From Winogradskyella forsetii (GTDB taxonomy: Bacteria; Bacteroidota; Bacteroidia; Flavobacteriales; Flavobacteriaceae), in contig NZ_CP053348.1 in the NCBI RefSeq assembly GCF_013394595.1, positions 620,001 through 684,000 on the forward strand: a DNA stretch of 64,000 nt, read 5' to 3'. Positions within the stretch are counted from its first letter, which is position 1. Each line of letters starts with the position of its first letter. The position numbers were made by a program, and so were the translations under genes. Below, one piece after another: positions 9,821 through 18,219 of this stretch. The notes below the pieces were generated by a model. That model ran no database searches. It saw only the letters and a program-made list of their open reading frames with translations, and was not told where the DNA came from.

Positions 9821-10488
9821 AATCAAAAAACATTGTCATATTCTGTGCAGGTCCTCAAACGAGGGTAATTATTGATATTTTAATGGATCAACCTGAATAT
9901 GAAATTATAGGTTTAATCGACTCTGTCATTGCTATTGGAGATGCTTTTTATGGCTATAAAGTGATTGGTAGACAGAATGATATTAAACGATTATCAGAAA
10001 AATATAATTTTGAAGCAGGTATAGTAGGTTTAGGAGATAACTACCTAAGAGAGAAAGTAGTTCTCGAAATTTTAGACCAAAAAAAGGATTTCCATTTTAT
10101 AAATGCTATTTCTAAGTTTTCCTATATCAGTGCGACTTCGAAAATCGGCGTTGGCAATGTTATTATGCCAGGTGTGGTTGTAAATTCAGAAGCGTCAATG
10201 TCTAATCATTGCGTGATCAATACCAACAGTTCATTGGAGCATAACTGCATTATGGAAGACTTTTCATCTCTGTCGGCCGGTGTAACTACTGGAGGGTATT
10301 TTAATTTAGGTAAATATTCTGCAATTGCATTAGGAGTCACCATATTAGATAGAACTAGCATAGGTGAAAATGTTGTGGTTGGTAGTGGTTCTCTCGTCGT
10401 AAAAGATTTAGAAAGTCATGGGCTTTACTATGGAGTACCTGCTAAAAGAATTAGAGATAGAAAACCATTTGAAAGATTTTTAAAGTAA
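9817..10488 (+). CDS. NeuD/PglD-type sugar O/N-acyltransferase
   Basis: 223 residues with a TTG start overlapping the preceding stop (TTGA). The N-terminal part (about 1-85: I-V-I-F-C-A-G-P, then I-I-G-L-I-D-S) resembles the PglD N-terminal Rossmann domain that binds the UDP-sugar. The rest is a left-handed beta-helix of hexapeptide repeats (I-G-V-G-N-V-I-M-P-G-V-V and on), ending in Y-G-V-P-A-K. PglD, VioB-like and PerB enzymes N-acetylate the 4-amino group made by the aminotransferase encoded next door. That pairing makes N-acylation of the amino sugar the best guess. Confidence 0.85.
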   Translation: MKSKNIVIFCAGPQTRVIIDILMDQPEYEIIGLIDSVIAIGDAFYGYKVIGRQNDIKRLSEKYNFEAGIVGLGDNYLREKVVLEILDQKKDFHFINAISKFSYISATSKIGVGNVIMPGVVVNSEASMSNHCVINTNSSLEHNCIMEDFSSLSAGVTTGGYFNLGKYSAIALGVTILDRTSIGENVVVGSGSLVVKDLESHGLYYGVPAKRIRDRKPFERFLK

Positions 10489-11366
10489 TGGGTGTAAATG
10501 TTCAAAGTCCAATGGTTTCTGTATGTGTCATCACTTACAATCAGGAATCCTATATACAGCAATGTTTAGAAAGTATTCTAGGGCAAAAGACTGATTTTGA
10601 TGTTGAAATTGTAATTGGGGAAGATTGTTCATCGGATAAAACTGCTACCAGAATTGAAAAATTAGCTGAGACAAATGAAAGTATAAATCTTTTAGTTAAT
10701 AATACTAATCTTGGTGTCTTACCAAATTTTATTAGAACGTTAGGAGCCTGTAAAGGAAAATATATAGCGTTCTGCGAAGGGGATGATTACTGGATAGACG
10801 AAAACAAATTACAGAAGCAAGTAGATTTTTTGGATGAACATCCAAAATATGGAGGTGTTTCTACAAATAATCGCTGGTTTTTTGAAAATGAAAACACCTA
10901 TAAAAACAGTATTTTGAATGAAGGTGAGATTTCTTTTGAAACCTTAAGTGAATCCAACCAAATAAACTCTCAAACCATTCTGTTTAAAAAAGAGCTAATC
11001 AAAGAACTTGATTGGATGAAAACGCTTAAAATAGGAGATTGGCCCTTACATTTATTGGTTACAAGTCAGCAACCTTATTATAGACTTCCAGAGATTACGA
11101 CAGTTTATCGTGTACATTCAGGAGGTGTTCATTCTTTGTTAAAGGAAGAAATTAAATTGAGAAATAGATTAGAGGTTTTAATAGCGGTATTAGAACATGT
11201 TGAATTAACAAATGAACGTAAGGAACTGTTGAATGAGTCTATCAGAAATACTTTGAAAAAATTAATATCTCATCGACCAGGTGACATAAATTCAATACGA
11301 CAAAAGTATTATGATTTCGGCGGTACGTTTCTAAATACTACACTACTTAAAAGTTATATCAAATGA
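10488..11366 (+). CDS. Family 2 glycosyltransferase (copy A)
   Basis: 292 residues, GT-A fold. V-S-V-C-V-I-T-Y-N-Q-E starts the nucleotide-binding half. C-E-G-D-D-Y-W-I (about 98-105) contains the metal-binding DxD-like acidic pair. It is cytoplasmic and membrane-associated and transfers one sugar to the lipid-linked unit. Start ATG overlaps the previous stop (TAATG). From G-D-D-Y-W-I-D-E to the end it is closely similar to the gene at 13150-14019, while the first 90 residues are much less alike, so the two are mosaic paralogues. Confidence 0.88.
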   Translation: MGVNVQSPMVSVCVITYNQESYIQQCLESILGQKTDFDVEIVIGEDCSSDKTATRIEKLAETNESINLLVNNTNLGVLPNFIRTLGACKGKYIAFCEGDDYWIDENKLQKQVDFLDEHPKYGGVSTNNRWFFENENTYKNSILNEGEISFETLSESNQINSQTILFKKELIKELDWMKTLKIGDWPLHLLVTSQQPYYRLPEITTVYRVHSGGVHSLLKEEIKLRNRLEVLIAVLEHVELTNERKELLNESIRNTLKKLISHRPGDINSIRQKYYDFGGTFLNTTLLKSYIK

Positions 11367-11545
11367 CATGTACCGATTTTTTTGTGGCCAGTTACATAAG
11401 ACATATACCATACTGCTACTACAGCTACTAAGGATATAGCTAATTACATAGTATTAATACGGGTTTATAATTCTCTATTTATGACTATGGACAATTGTGA
11501 CCGCAAGTGTTTATATGGTTAAATTATTTCTTATTATTCAGTCCG
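11367..11545 (+). pseudogene. Decayed 5' fragment of a MaoC-SDR gene (relic)
   Basis: This noncoding stretch directly follows GT2 copy A. By eye it aligns with the first 190 bases of the MaoC-SDR gene at 14016, which follows GT2 copy B. Shared landmarks are ACAGCT followed by AAGGATATAG (about 11430-11450, compared with 14069-14090), a TATAAT/GATAAT stretch, and CAAGTG...ATGG. Many indels and stops are present. The alignment is degenerate, so the call depends partly on the identical order of neighbours. Confidence 0.5.
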
Positions 11546-11561
11546 AGATTTATTTGCCTCG

Positions 11562-12039
11562 AAAAAATCCTAGCACATAAAATAAGTTATATTTGCAATT
11601 TTGGCCATAACGGTCAAGAAGATTTTTAGGAAAATGGTGTTATGGTAAAAATTCAGAATTTCATGTAGCTATGAGAATAGCCAGTCTTAAGCATACTATA
11701 TCTTAACTATTCTCAAAAAAAAAATAATTCGAAATGGTGGACATAAAGAGAGGAACTGAAAAATGTGCGTAGTTTTTTGGAGCTTATTGATGACGCTGAT
11801 TTGATATTACATATTTTATCGTTTTTTCTACAGAAAAAGTATTATTAACTAAGAAAAAATTATTTAATGAATATCATATTTATTGCAGAGGTTGTTTTAA
11901 TTCAAGTTAGTTCGTATTGAATCCTACAACGGAAATTGAAGGTTTTGACAAGTTAGACCATAAGTCAGAAACGGTTTTTATGTTACAATGTTATGATAGT
12001 ATAACGCCCAATCAACAAAACTAATAAAGGAAAAATTGT
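11562..12039 (+). pseudogene. Decayed 3' half of a DegT-type aminotransferase (relic)
   Basis: From about 11566 (CCTAGCACATAAAATAA) to 12039 the DNA runs parallel to 9340-9815 of the intact aminotransferase gene. Examples are TTTTGGCCATAACGGTCAAG against TTTTGGTCATAATGGTCAAG, GGTAAAAATTCAGA, and TATCATATTTATTGCAGA. Frameshifts, in-frame stops and point changes run throughout, and the 5' half with the PLP lysine is missing. It is a long-dead second copy, lying between the MaoC relic and WbqC. Confidence 0.85.
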
Positions 12040-12045
12040 GACCCT

Positions 12046-12747
12046 ATGACAATAGCGATAATGCAACCTTATTTTTTACCTTATATTGGCTATTTTCAAT
12101 TAATTAAGGCATCCCATATATTTGTATTTTATGATGATGTAAATTTTATTAAAGGCGGATGGATCAATAGAAACTATTTTAATATTTCTGGTCAAAAAAA
12201 TTATATTACCATACCTTGTAAGGAAATAAGTTCGTTTAAAAAAATAAATGAAGTTGAACTCATATTAAATGAAATTAATAGAACTAAAATATTAAAATCC
12301 ATAAACCAATCCTATAAAGGGGCACCAAACTTTGAACCGGTTTTTGAATTGTTTAAAAGAATTATGGCATTCCAAAGTGATTCAATTTCAAGGTTTTCTG
12401 CAAATTCAATAAAAGAGGTATCTAATTATTTAGACTTGGATACAGTGTTTTATTTTTCGTCTGAATTGCCAAATATTGATACAAGTTTAGATAGAGCGGA
12501 TCGCTTGATAAAAATGGTTAAACAGCTTAAAGGTGACACCTATGTTAACGTTATTGGAGGACAATCCCTGTACTTTAAAGAAGGTTTTGAAATCAATGGA
12601 GTTAAATTGGATTTTATAGAAACGAACACTGAAAAATTTCTAACTGAAGGATCGAAATCTATATTGGATTACTCCATCCTAGACTTATTGATGAATGAAA
12701 ATATTGATACAGTTAAATCCTATTTAGATGATTTTATAATACATTAG
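12046..12747 (+). CDS. WbqC-like family protein
   Basis: 233 residues. The opening I-A-I-M-Q-P-Y-F-L-P-Y-I-G-Y-F-Q-L and the F-Y-D-D-V-N-F-I-K-G-G-W-I-N-R-N segment are the hallmarks of the WbqC family. WbqC genes often sit with DegT aminotransferases and acyltransferases in O-antigen and capsule clusters making amino-dideoxy sugars; the biochemical role is not established to my knowledge. It starts just after the aminotransferase relic and ends 4 bases before the GNAT gene. No signal peptide or membrane segment. Confidence 0.85.
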   Translation: MTIAIMQPYFLPYIGYFQLIKASHIFVFYDDVNFIKGGWINRNYFNISGQKNYITIPCKEISSFKKINEVELILNEINRTKILKSINQSYKGAPNFEPVFELFKRIMAFQSDSISRFSANSIKEVSNYLDLDTVFYFSSELPNIDTSLDRADRLIKMVKQLKGDTYVNVIGGQSLYFKEGFEINGVKLDFIETNTEKFLTEGSKSILDYSILDLLMNENIDTVKSYLDDFIIH

Positions 12748-12751
12748 AATT

Positions 12752-13153
12752 ATGGATAAAATATTTGAATTAATAAAGGAGCATAATAGTACCTTATTGA
12801 ATATAAATGAGGGAACTTTTGAAGCGTATATTGAAAAATTAAGAAAAAATGCTACTTTCGTTACCCATATCGAAGAAGGTGAAATTGTAGCGTTTTTAGC
12901 ATTTTATACAAATAATGAGAACATAAATTTTTCATACGCAACAATGTTAATCGTAGAACCTCGCTATCGCAGGTATGGGTTAGCGACTCAGCTAATGAAA
13001 TATTGGTTATGTTACGCAAAAAATAAAAATTATGAATCTGCCAGAGTAGAGGTTAATATGAAAAATTCCAACACTCTGAAAATGTGTGAAAAGATCGGTT
13101 TTAAAATAACAGAGGTTAAAGAAAAAACGTATATTTTAGAGCAATCATTATGA
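12752..13153 (+). CDS. GNAT family N-acyltransferase
   Basis: 133 residues, a compact single GNAT domain. The middle L-I-V-E-P-R-Y-R-R-Y-G-L-A-T-Q-L (about 69-84) is the acyl-CoA pyrophosphate-binding R/Q-x-x-G-x-G/A motif. The end has N-S-N-T-L-K-M-C-E-K-I-G-F, the usual motif B. It may acylate the amino sugar handled by WbqC and the aminotransferase, but substrate is not evident. Its ATGA end overlaps the next gene. Confidence 0.82.
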   Translation: MDKIFELIKEHNSTLLNINEGTFEAYIEKLRKNATFVTHIEEGEIVAFLAFYTNNENINFSYATMLIVEPRYRRYGLATQLMKYWLCYAKNKNYESARVEVNMKNSNTLKMCEKIGFKITEVKEKTYILEQSL

Positions 13154-14019
13154 AAAGCCCTATGGTCTCAGTAATAACCTTAGCGTATAATCAAGAAAGA
13201 ACTATTGTAAACACCATTGAGGGGATTAATGCCCAGAACGTAAATTTTGAAGTTGAACATCTTATATTAGACGATTGTTCTACAGATAATACGGAAGGGG
13301 TTGTAGATACGATAATGCATAAAGGTAAAACTAATATAAGGTATATTAGAAATGAGAAGAATCTTGGCCCTTCGGAGAATGCAGTTAAAGCACTCAATTT
13401 ATGCAAAGGAAAATATATAGCTATATGCGAAGGAGATGATTACTGGATTGATGAACACAAACTTCAAAAACAAGTTGATTTTTTGGAACAACATCCGGAA
13501 TATGGTGGCGTATCTACCAATAATCGCTGGTTTTATGAAAAAGAAAATAGGTATAAAGATAGTATTTTAGAGGAAGGTGTAGTTACTTTTGACACCTTGA
13601 GTAAATCGAACCAAATAAACTCTCAAACTATACTGTTTAAAAAGGAGCTTATTAAAAATCGCGATTGGATAAAAACACTTAAAATAGGGGATTGGGCTAT
13701 ACATTTATTAGTCACTAGTCAGCTACCTTATTATCGACTTCCAGATATTACAACGGTTTACCGCGTGCATACAGGAGGAATTCATTCTTTATTAAAAGAA
13801 GAACATAAATTAAGAAATAGATTGGACGTTTTAATGGCGGTATTAAAACATGTTGAATTAACCGAAGAACGTAAGGAAATGTTGAAAGTTTCTATAAAAA
13901 GTGCGCTGAAAAAGTTAATCGCTTATCATCCAACAGATACAAAAACCTTAAGAAAAAAGTACTTCGATTTTGGAGGTGCAATTTTCAATAAAACACTACT
14001 CAAAAGTTATATTAAATGA
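13150..14019 (+). CDS. Family 2 glycosyltransferase (copy B)
   Basis: 289 residues, GT-A fold, with V-S-V-I-T-L-A-Y-N-Q-E at the N-terminus and C-E-G-D-D-Y-W-I as the acidic metal site. The last 195 residues are about three-quarters identical by eye to copy A (10488-11366), including L-K-I-G-D-W, Y-Y-R-L-P and T-L-L-K-S-Y-I-K at the end. The first 90 residues differ strongly. The donor specificity, which the N-terminal half tends to set, may therefore have changed while the acceptor part was kept. It overlaps the MaoC-SDR gene by ATGA. Confidence 0.88.
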   Translation: MKSPMVSVITLAYNQERTIVNTIEGINAQNVNFEVEHLILDDCSTDNTEGVVDTIMHKGKTNIRYIRNEKNLGPSENAVKALNLCKGKYIAICEGDDYWIDEHKLQKQVDFLEQHPEYGGVSTNNRWFYEKENRYKDSILEEGVVTFDTLSKSNQINSQTILFKKELIKNRDWIKTLKIGDWAIHLLVTSQLPYYRLPDITTVYRVHTGGIHSLLKEEHKLRNRLDVLMAVLKHVELTEERKEMLKVSIKSALKKLIAYHPTDTKTLRKKYFDFGGAIFNKTLLKSYIK

Positions 14020-15200
14020 TATATTCTGAAATTTTCGTAGGGCAAACAGCAGAAGTCAAACATCAAATTACAGCTAAGGATATAGATAAGTTTGCAGAGT
14101 TAACAGGTGATGATAATCGCCTCCATGTGGATGCCTCGTTTGCTGAAAAGACGGCTTTTAAAAAACAAGTGGCACATGGCATGTTAGGAGCTTCCTTCAT
14201 TTCTACAGTTATTGGAACAAAGTTACCAGGAGATGGTGCCTTATGGTTTTCACAAAGTTTAGAATTTCTATTACCAGTACGTATTGGTGATACTATAACT
14301 GTAATAGCAGAAGTGCTTAAAAAGAATGATAGGGAAGAGAGCATAGAGTTATCTACCGTAATTTTTAATCAGAACAAGCAAAAAGTAACCACTGGTAACG
14401 CTAAGGTTAAAATTATACCTTTTGAAGAAACAGAGGAGCAAACTATAAATGAGTCGCATAACGAACCAAGGACAGCTTTGATTGTAGGGGCTTCGGGAGG
14501 TATAGGCTTAGAGGTTACTAAGCAGTTGTTAAAAGATGGATTTCATGTCATAGGTCATTATAATAGCAACAAATCAGGTTTAGTTGATTTAAGAAACACC
14601 CTTGATCAACCAGAGCGCCTAAGAATAATACAAAGCGATTTAACGTCCAACTCTGGTGTGGATCAGATTTTGGAGACTGTAAACCGCTATACAGATAGTT
14701 TAGATGCGTTGGTTTATACGTCTAGTCCGTCCATTCCAAATATAGATTTTCAGTTATTGGATTGGAGTGATTTTGCAGTTCAAATAAAATTACACGTAGA
14801 AATCCCGTTCTTATTAACTCAAAAGTTAGAGCGCCATCTCGCTAATCGACAAGCAGGAGTTGTTTTTATTACTACCCAATCCATAGAACAACCTTTTGCG
14901 AAATTAACCCATTACACTACGGCAAAAGGAGCTTTATTGGGCTTAGCCAAATCTTTAGCGACGGATTTAGCGGGTAAAAAAATTAGGGTAAATGCTGTTT
15001 CTCCGAGTATTGCAGATACTGATTTAAATGCAGATTTACCAAAAAAAATAAAATTATTAACGGCTGCAAAAACACCACTTAAACGTTTGGCAGATCCCAA
15101 GGATATTGCTCAGGCCATTGTGTTTTTAGCAGATTCTTCAAAAAGTGGTTTTATAACAGGAGAAACCATTCGTATTAATGGTGGGCAGGTGATGTGGTAA
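14016..15200 (+). CDS. MaoC-like hydratase fused to a FabG-like SDR reductase
   Basis: 394 residues with two domains. Residues about 1-135 form a MaoC hotdog domain: the G-D32-D-N-R-L-H37 hydratase motif supplies the catalytic Asp and His. Residues about 150-394 are a classical SDR with G-A-S-G-G-I-G (158-164), Y300-x3-K304 and a C-terminal G-E-T-I-R-I-N-G-G. The pair suggests ketoreduction and dehydration/hydration of a short acyl-ACP. The following genes, an FkbH-like protein and an ACP, supply the carrier. It is coupled to GT2 copy B. The real acyl substrate is unknown; a hydroxyacyl group for decorating the amino sugar is my inference. Confidence 0.85.
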   Translation: MIYSEIFVGQTAEVKHQITAKDIDKFAELTGDDNRLHVDASFAEKTAFKKQVAHGMLGASFISTVIGTKLPGDGALWFSQSLEFLLPVRIGDTITVIAEVLKKNDREESIELSTVIFNQNKQKVTTGNAKVKIIPFEETEEQTINESHNEPRTALIVGASGGIGLEVTKQLLKDGFHVIGHYNSNKSGLVDLRNTLDQPERLRIIQSDLTSNSGVDQILETVNRYTDSLDALVYTSSPSIPNIDFQLLDWSDFAVQIKLHVEIPFLLTQKLERHLANRQAGVVFITTQSIEQPFAKLTHYTTAKGALLGLAKSLATDLAGKKIRVNAVSPSIADTDLNADLPKKIKLLTAAKTPLKRLADPKDIAQAIVFLADSSKSGFITGETIRINGGQVMW

Positions 15201-15228
15201 ACACATCAAAAAAAACATCACACAAAAT

Positions 15229-16968
15229 ATGCTTACAATGAATAGTTATTTAGAACTTTTAAAAGCTAAGGCCAATTTAGAACCAACGGATTATCCGCAT
15301 ACAATTGAGCTCTTAATACTCAATAACATTACCACGAATCCTATAAAGCACTATCTCGAGTATAATTGCGCTATAAACCATATAAATGTCCAAGTCTCAT
15401 TTGGTGATTACGATAATATTTCCCAAAATGCCCAAGACTTCGATTTAAATAATAAAGTGGTGCTCATTTTTTGGGAACTTGCAAACTGCTTACATGGCTT
15501 AGAATATAAAATTGATAGTTTTGATGCAGCGCATATCAATGCGTTAGAACAAAAAATTCAGGCCGAGTTGCAGCTCACATTTAGTGCATTGTCTAAAGCG
15601 TCTTTAGTCATTATGAATCGCTTTACGGCATTACCCTTTACTTATCTTCAAACCCAATCAGGAGAACTCGAAAAATTGGCCGCTCGTCTCAATCAGTTTT
15701 GCGAACAACAAGCTCCAAAAGCCGTAAAATGGGTGAATACGGATAAATGTTTAGTACAATCTGGTATTGAGAATACCATTGATTATAAAGGCTATCTAAA
15801 GAATAAATTATTGTATAAACATGGATTTTATATCAATTACATGCAGCTCGTTCAACCCTATTTTAATGCGGTGACTGGTCAAGTTAAAAAACTATTGGCT
15901 TTAGATTGTGACAATACGTTATGGAAAGGCATCTTGGGTGAGGATGGTTTTGATCATATTGCTATGGATGAAAACACTTATAAAGGTCAAGCTTTTGCAG
16001 CAGCGCAGTATAGAGCCATGGCATTGGGTAAAAAAGGGGTGCTGTTGGCATTGGCAAGTAAGAATAATGCCAAGGATGTTGATAACGTTTTAGAATCACA
16101 TACAGAATTAAGCTTAAAGCCAAAGGCATTAGTGGCCAAAAAGGTGAATTGGGAACCTAAAGGCGAAAACCTTAAACAACTGGCAAATGAACTTAACATT
16201 GGCGTAGATTCATTTGTTTTTATAGATGATAGTGACTTTGAAGTGCAGTTAATGCGAGATCAAGTACCGTCTGTAGAAACAATTCAGGTGCCAAAAAACG
16301 CTGTACACTATTATAAAGAACAACAACAATGGGCAAATTATTTTGTTCAATTAAATGAAAGTCAGGAGGATGCCAAAAAGCTCGATCAGTATAAGCAAAA
16401 TGTTGAACGCGCATCAGCTGAAGGAAAGTCACAGAGTTTTGAAGACTTTTTGAAATCTTTGGATTTGGAGTTGACCATTTACAAAAATGATAAGCAACTG
16501 ATTCCTCGAATGGCTCAAATGACCCAAAAAACAAACCAGTTTAACTTAACAACACCACGATATACAGAAGCCCAAATAGAACAATTTGTAACTAGTGAAG
16601 CTTATGATTGTTTTGCATTTGGCGTCAAGGATAAATTTGGGGATAGTGGTGTAACCGGACTTTGCATCATAAATTATACGGATGAAAATACCGCCATTAT
16701 CGATACGTTGTTAATGAGCTGCAGAATTTTAGGACGAACGGTGGAATATCGTTTTTTAGACGAAGTATTAGCGCAGGCATTTACAAAGGCAGCGCATCTC
16801 AATGCCACTTATAAAGTCACTAAGAAAAATGCCCAAGTTGCAGATTTTTATTCCAAGATAGGTTTTGAAATTGTTGAACAATCTGAAACAATGGTTTTAT
16901 ATTCAATGAAAAAGGCTACTTTTGCAGCCGCTAACGCGTATAATTATATAACATTACATTATGCCTGA
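15229..16968 (+). CDS. FkbH-like HAD-IIIC protein (acyl-ACP loading enzyme candidate)
   Basis: 579 residues. A long N-terminal domain leads to the HAD core: L-L-A-L-D226-C-D228-N-T-L-W-K-G is motif I, and V-F-I-D-D-S-D-F-E (about 326-334) is a later acidic motif. The last 130 residues have a GNAT-like end (L-L-M-S-C-R-I-L-G-R and F-Y-S-K-I-G-F-E). In characterised polyketide systems FkbH proteins take 1,3-bisphosphoglycerate, dephosphorylate it and load glyceryl onto an acyl carrier protein. The ACP gene overlaps its stop by 8 bases, which fits. A start at 15238 is also possible. Confidence 0.85.
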   Translation: MLTMNSYLELLKAKANLEPTDYPHTIELLILNNITTNPIKHYLEYNCAINHINVQVSFGDYDNISQNAQDFDLNNKVVLIFWELANCLHGLEYKIDSFDAAHINALEQKIQAELQLTFSALSKASLVIMNRFTALPFTYLQTQSGELEKLAARLNQFCEQQAPKAVKWVNTDKCLVQSGIENTIDYKGYLKNKLLYKHGFYINYMQLVQPYFNAVTGQVKKLLALDCDNTLWKGILGEDGFDHIAMDENTYKGQAFAAAQYRAMALGKKGVLLALASKNNAKDVDNVLESHTELSLKPKALVAKKVNWEPKGENLKQLANELNIGVDSFVFIDDSDFEVQLMRDQVPSVETIQVPKNAVHYYKEQQQWANYFVQLNESQEDAKKLDQYKQNVERASAEGKSQSFEDFLKSLDLELTIYKNDKQLIPRMAQMTQKTNQFNLTTPRYTEAQIEQFVTSEAYDCFAFGVKDKFGDSGVTGLCIINYTDENTAIIDTLLMSCRILGRTVEYRFLDEVLAQAFTKAAHLNATYKVTKKNAQVADFYSKIGFEIVEQSETMVLYSMKKATFAAANAYNYITLHYA

Positions 16969-17200
16969 AATTGAAGATAAAATAAAAGAAATTATGGCTT
17001 TGGTATTCGATGTGCCAAAGAAAGATATTACTGAAGATACAAGTCCTGATGATTTAGATAATTGGGACTCTATCGGTTCCATTAACCTTGTCACGGCTTT
17101 GGAGGATCAATTTGATATTGAATTTGAAGAAGAAGATATTATAGAAATGCTCAATTTTCAATTGATTAAAATAAAAATAGAGGAAAAAATTGAGGGGTAA
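16961..17200 (+). CDS. Acyl carrier protein
   Basis: 79 residues, acidic, four-helix ACP profile. Phosphopantetheine would attach to S37 in D-N-W-D-S-I-G-S, the canonical D-S-x motif. Its start lies within the end of the FkbH-like gene. Sequence and location show it is not the housekeeping fatty-acid AcpP: it is coupled to a capsule operon, with no fabF or fabD beside it. It probably holds the acyl group that the neighbours make for the polysaccharide. Confidence 0.9.
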   Translation: MPEIEDKIKEIMALVFDVPKKDITEDTSPDDLDNWDSIGSINLVTALEDQFDIEFEEEDIIEMLNFQLIKIKIEEKIEG

Positions 17201-17303
17201 TTAGTCGTTAAAGTTAGAAGTTATTTTTATTAATAAACTTCTAGAAAATTCGAAGCTTATCGTCGGGATACTTTATGCGCTTAAAGATAAATGATAATAA
17301 TTG

Positions 17304-18218
17304 ATGACTATGACTGTTAGAGAAGCCACTCAATTAGATTTTGAAGCTATTTATAAACTTTTAGCTAGTCTCAATAGCACTACTTTAAGCAAATCAGATT
17401 GGAAAAAGATCACTGAAGTCAATTTTAATACCACTAATAATCATTATGGCTATGTATTAGAAATTAATGATAGTTTATTAGGATTTATAGGTACAATTTT
17501 CTCTGAACGGATTGTAAATGGAGAAACATTGAGGTTTTGTAATTTTCACAGTTGGATTGTCGATCCTGCCGCAAAAACCGGTGGTATGGCATTATTGCTA
17601 AAAGTGTTAAAACTTAAAGATCATGTCATTACAAATTTTACAGCTTCTGAAGGCCCTTATAAGATATTTCAAGGGTTGAAATTTAAAGAAGTGGCTTATA
17701 AAAATTATAAACTTTTTCCTTTACAAAATACTGAAGTATTATCTAAATTTAAGGTACTTCAGATCAATGACAATAATTCGGAAAAGTTACTCAGTCATAA
17801 TGAAATAAAATTGTACAATGACCATAAAAACTTTAAAAACACGCAATTTTTATACCTTAAACATGGTGATTTAGGGTCTTTTGTAATTAGTAAAAAAAGA
17901 AGTTACATTCCTAAAGTGTTTAATAAAGCGCCTATTTTAAAGAAAGGTCTAAAAACGAGATTGTCATTAGCTGAAATTCATTATATAAGCCGTCCGGAGT
18001 TGTTTTTCTTAGGTTTCTCTAAAACAGGTATTGCACTTAAAATATGTAGGAAATTAGGATGGTCATTAGGTGTCATTGTTGCTGATAGATATATACCAGA
18101 GATAAACACTTTGAAGAAAAAATATTATCCTAGTAAAAGACCTTATGTTTATAGACATGCCGTTAATGATCATATCATAGACACATTATACTCAGAATTT
18201 TTTATCTTGAATTTTTAA
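17304..18218 (+). CDS. GNAT-like acyltransferase with unassigned C-terminal half
   Basis: 304 residues from ATG 17304 (17310 also possible). The N-terminal 140 residues look GNAT-like: R-E-A-T-Q-L-D-F-E-A-I opening, Y-V-L-E-I-N-D-S-L-L-G-F-I-G strand pair and F-Q-G-L-K-F-K-E-V closing motif. The C-terminal half is rich in Lys and aromatics and I do not recognise it. Lying 100 bp after the ACP, it is a candidate for the transferase that moves the ACP-bound acyl group to a sugar amine. No membrane segments. Confidence 0.6.
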   Translation: MTMTVREATQLDFEAIYKLLASLNSTTLSKSDWKKITEVNFNTTNNHYGYVLEINDSLLGFIGTIFSERIVNGETLRFCNFHSWIVDPAAKTGGMALLLKVLKLKDHVITNFTASEGPYKIFQGLKFKEVAYKNYKLFPLQNTEVLSKFKVLQINDNNSEKLLSHNEIKLYNDHKNFKNTQFLYLKHGDLGSFVISKKRSYIPKVFNKAPILKKGLKTRLSLAEIHYISRPELFFLGFSKTGIALKICRKLGWSLGVIVADRYIPEINTLKKKYYPSKRPYVYRHAVNDHIIDTLYSEFFILNF

Positions 18219-18219
18219 T

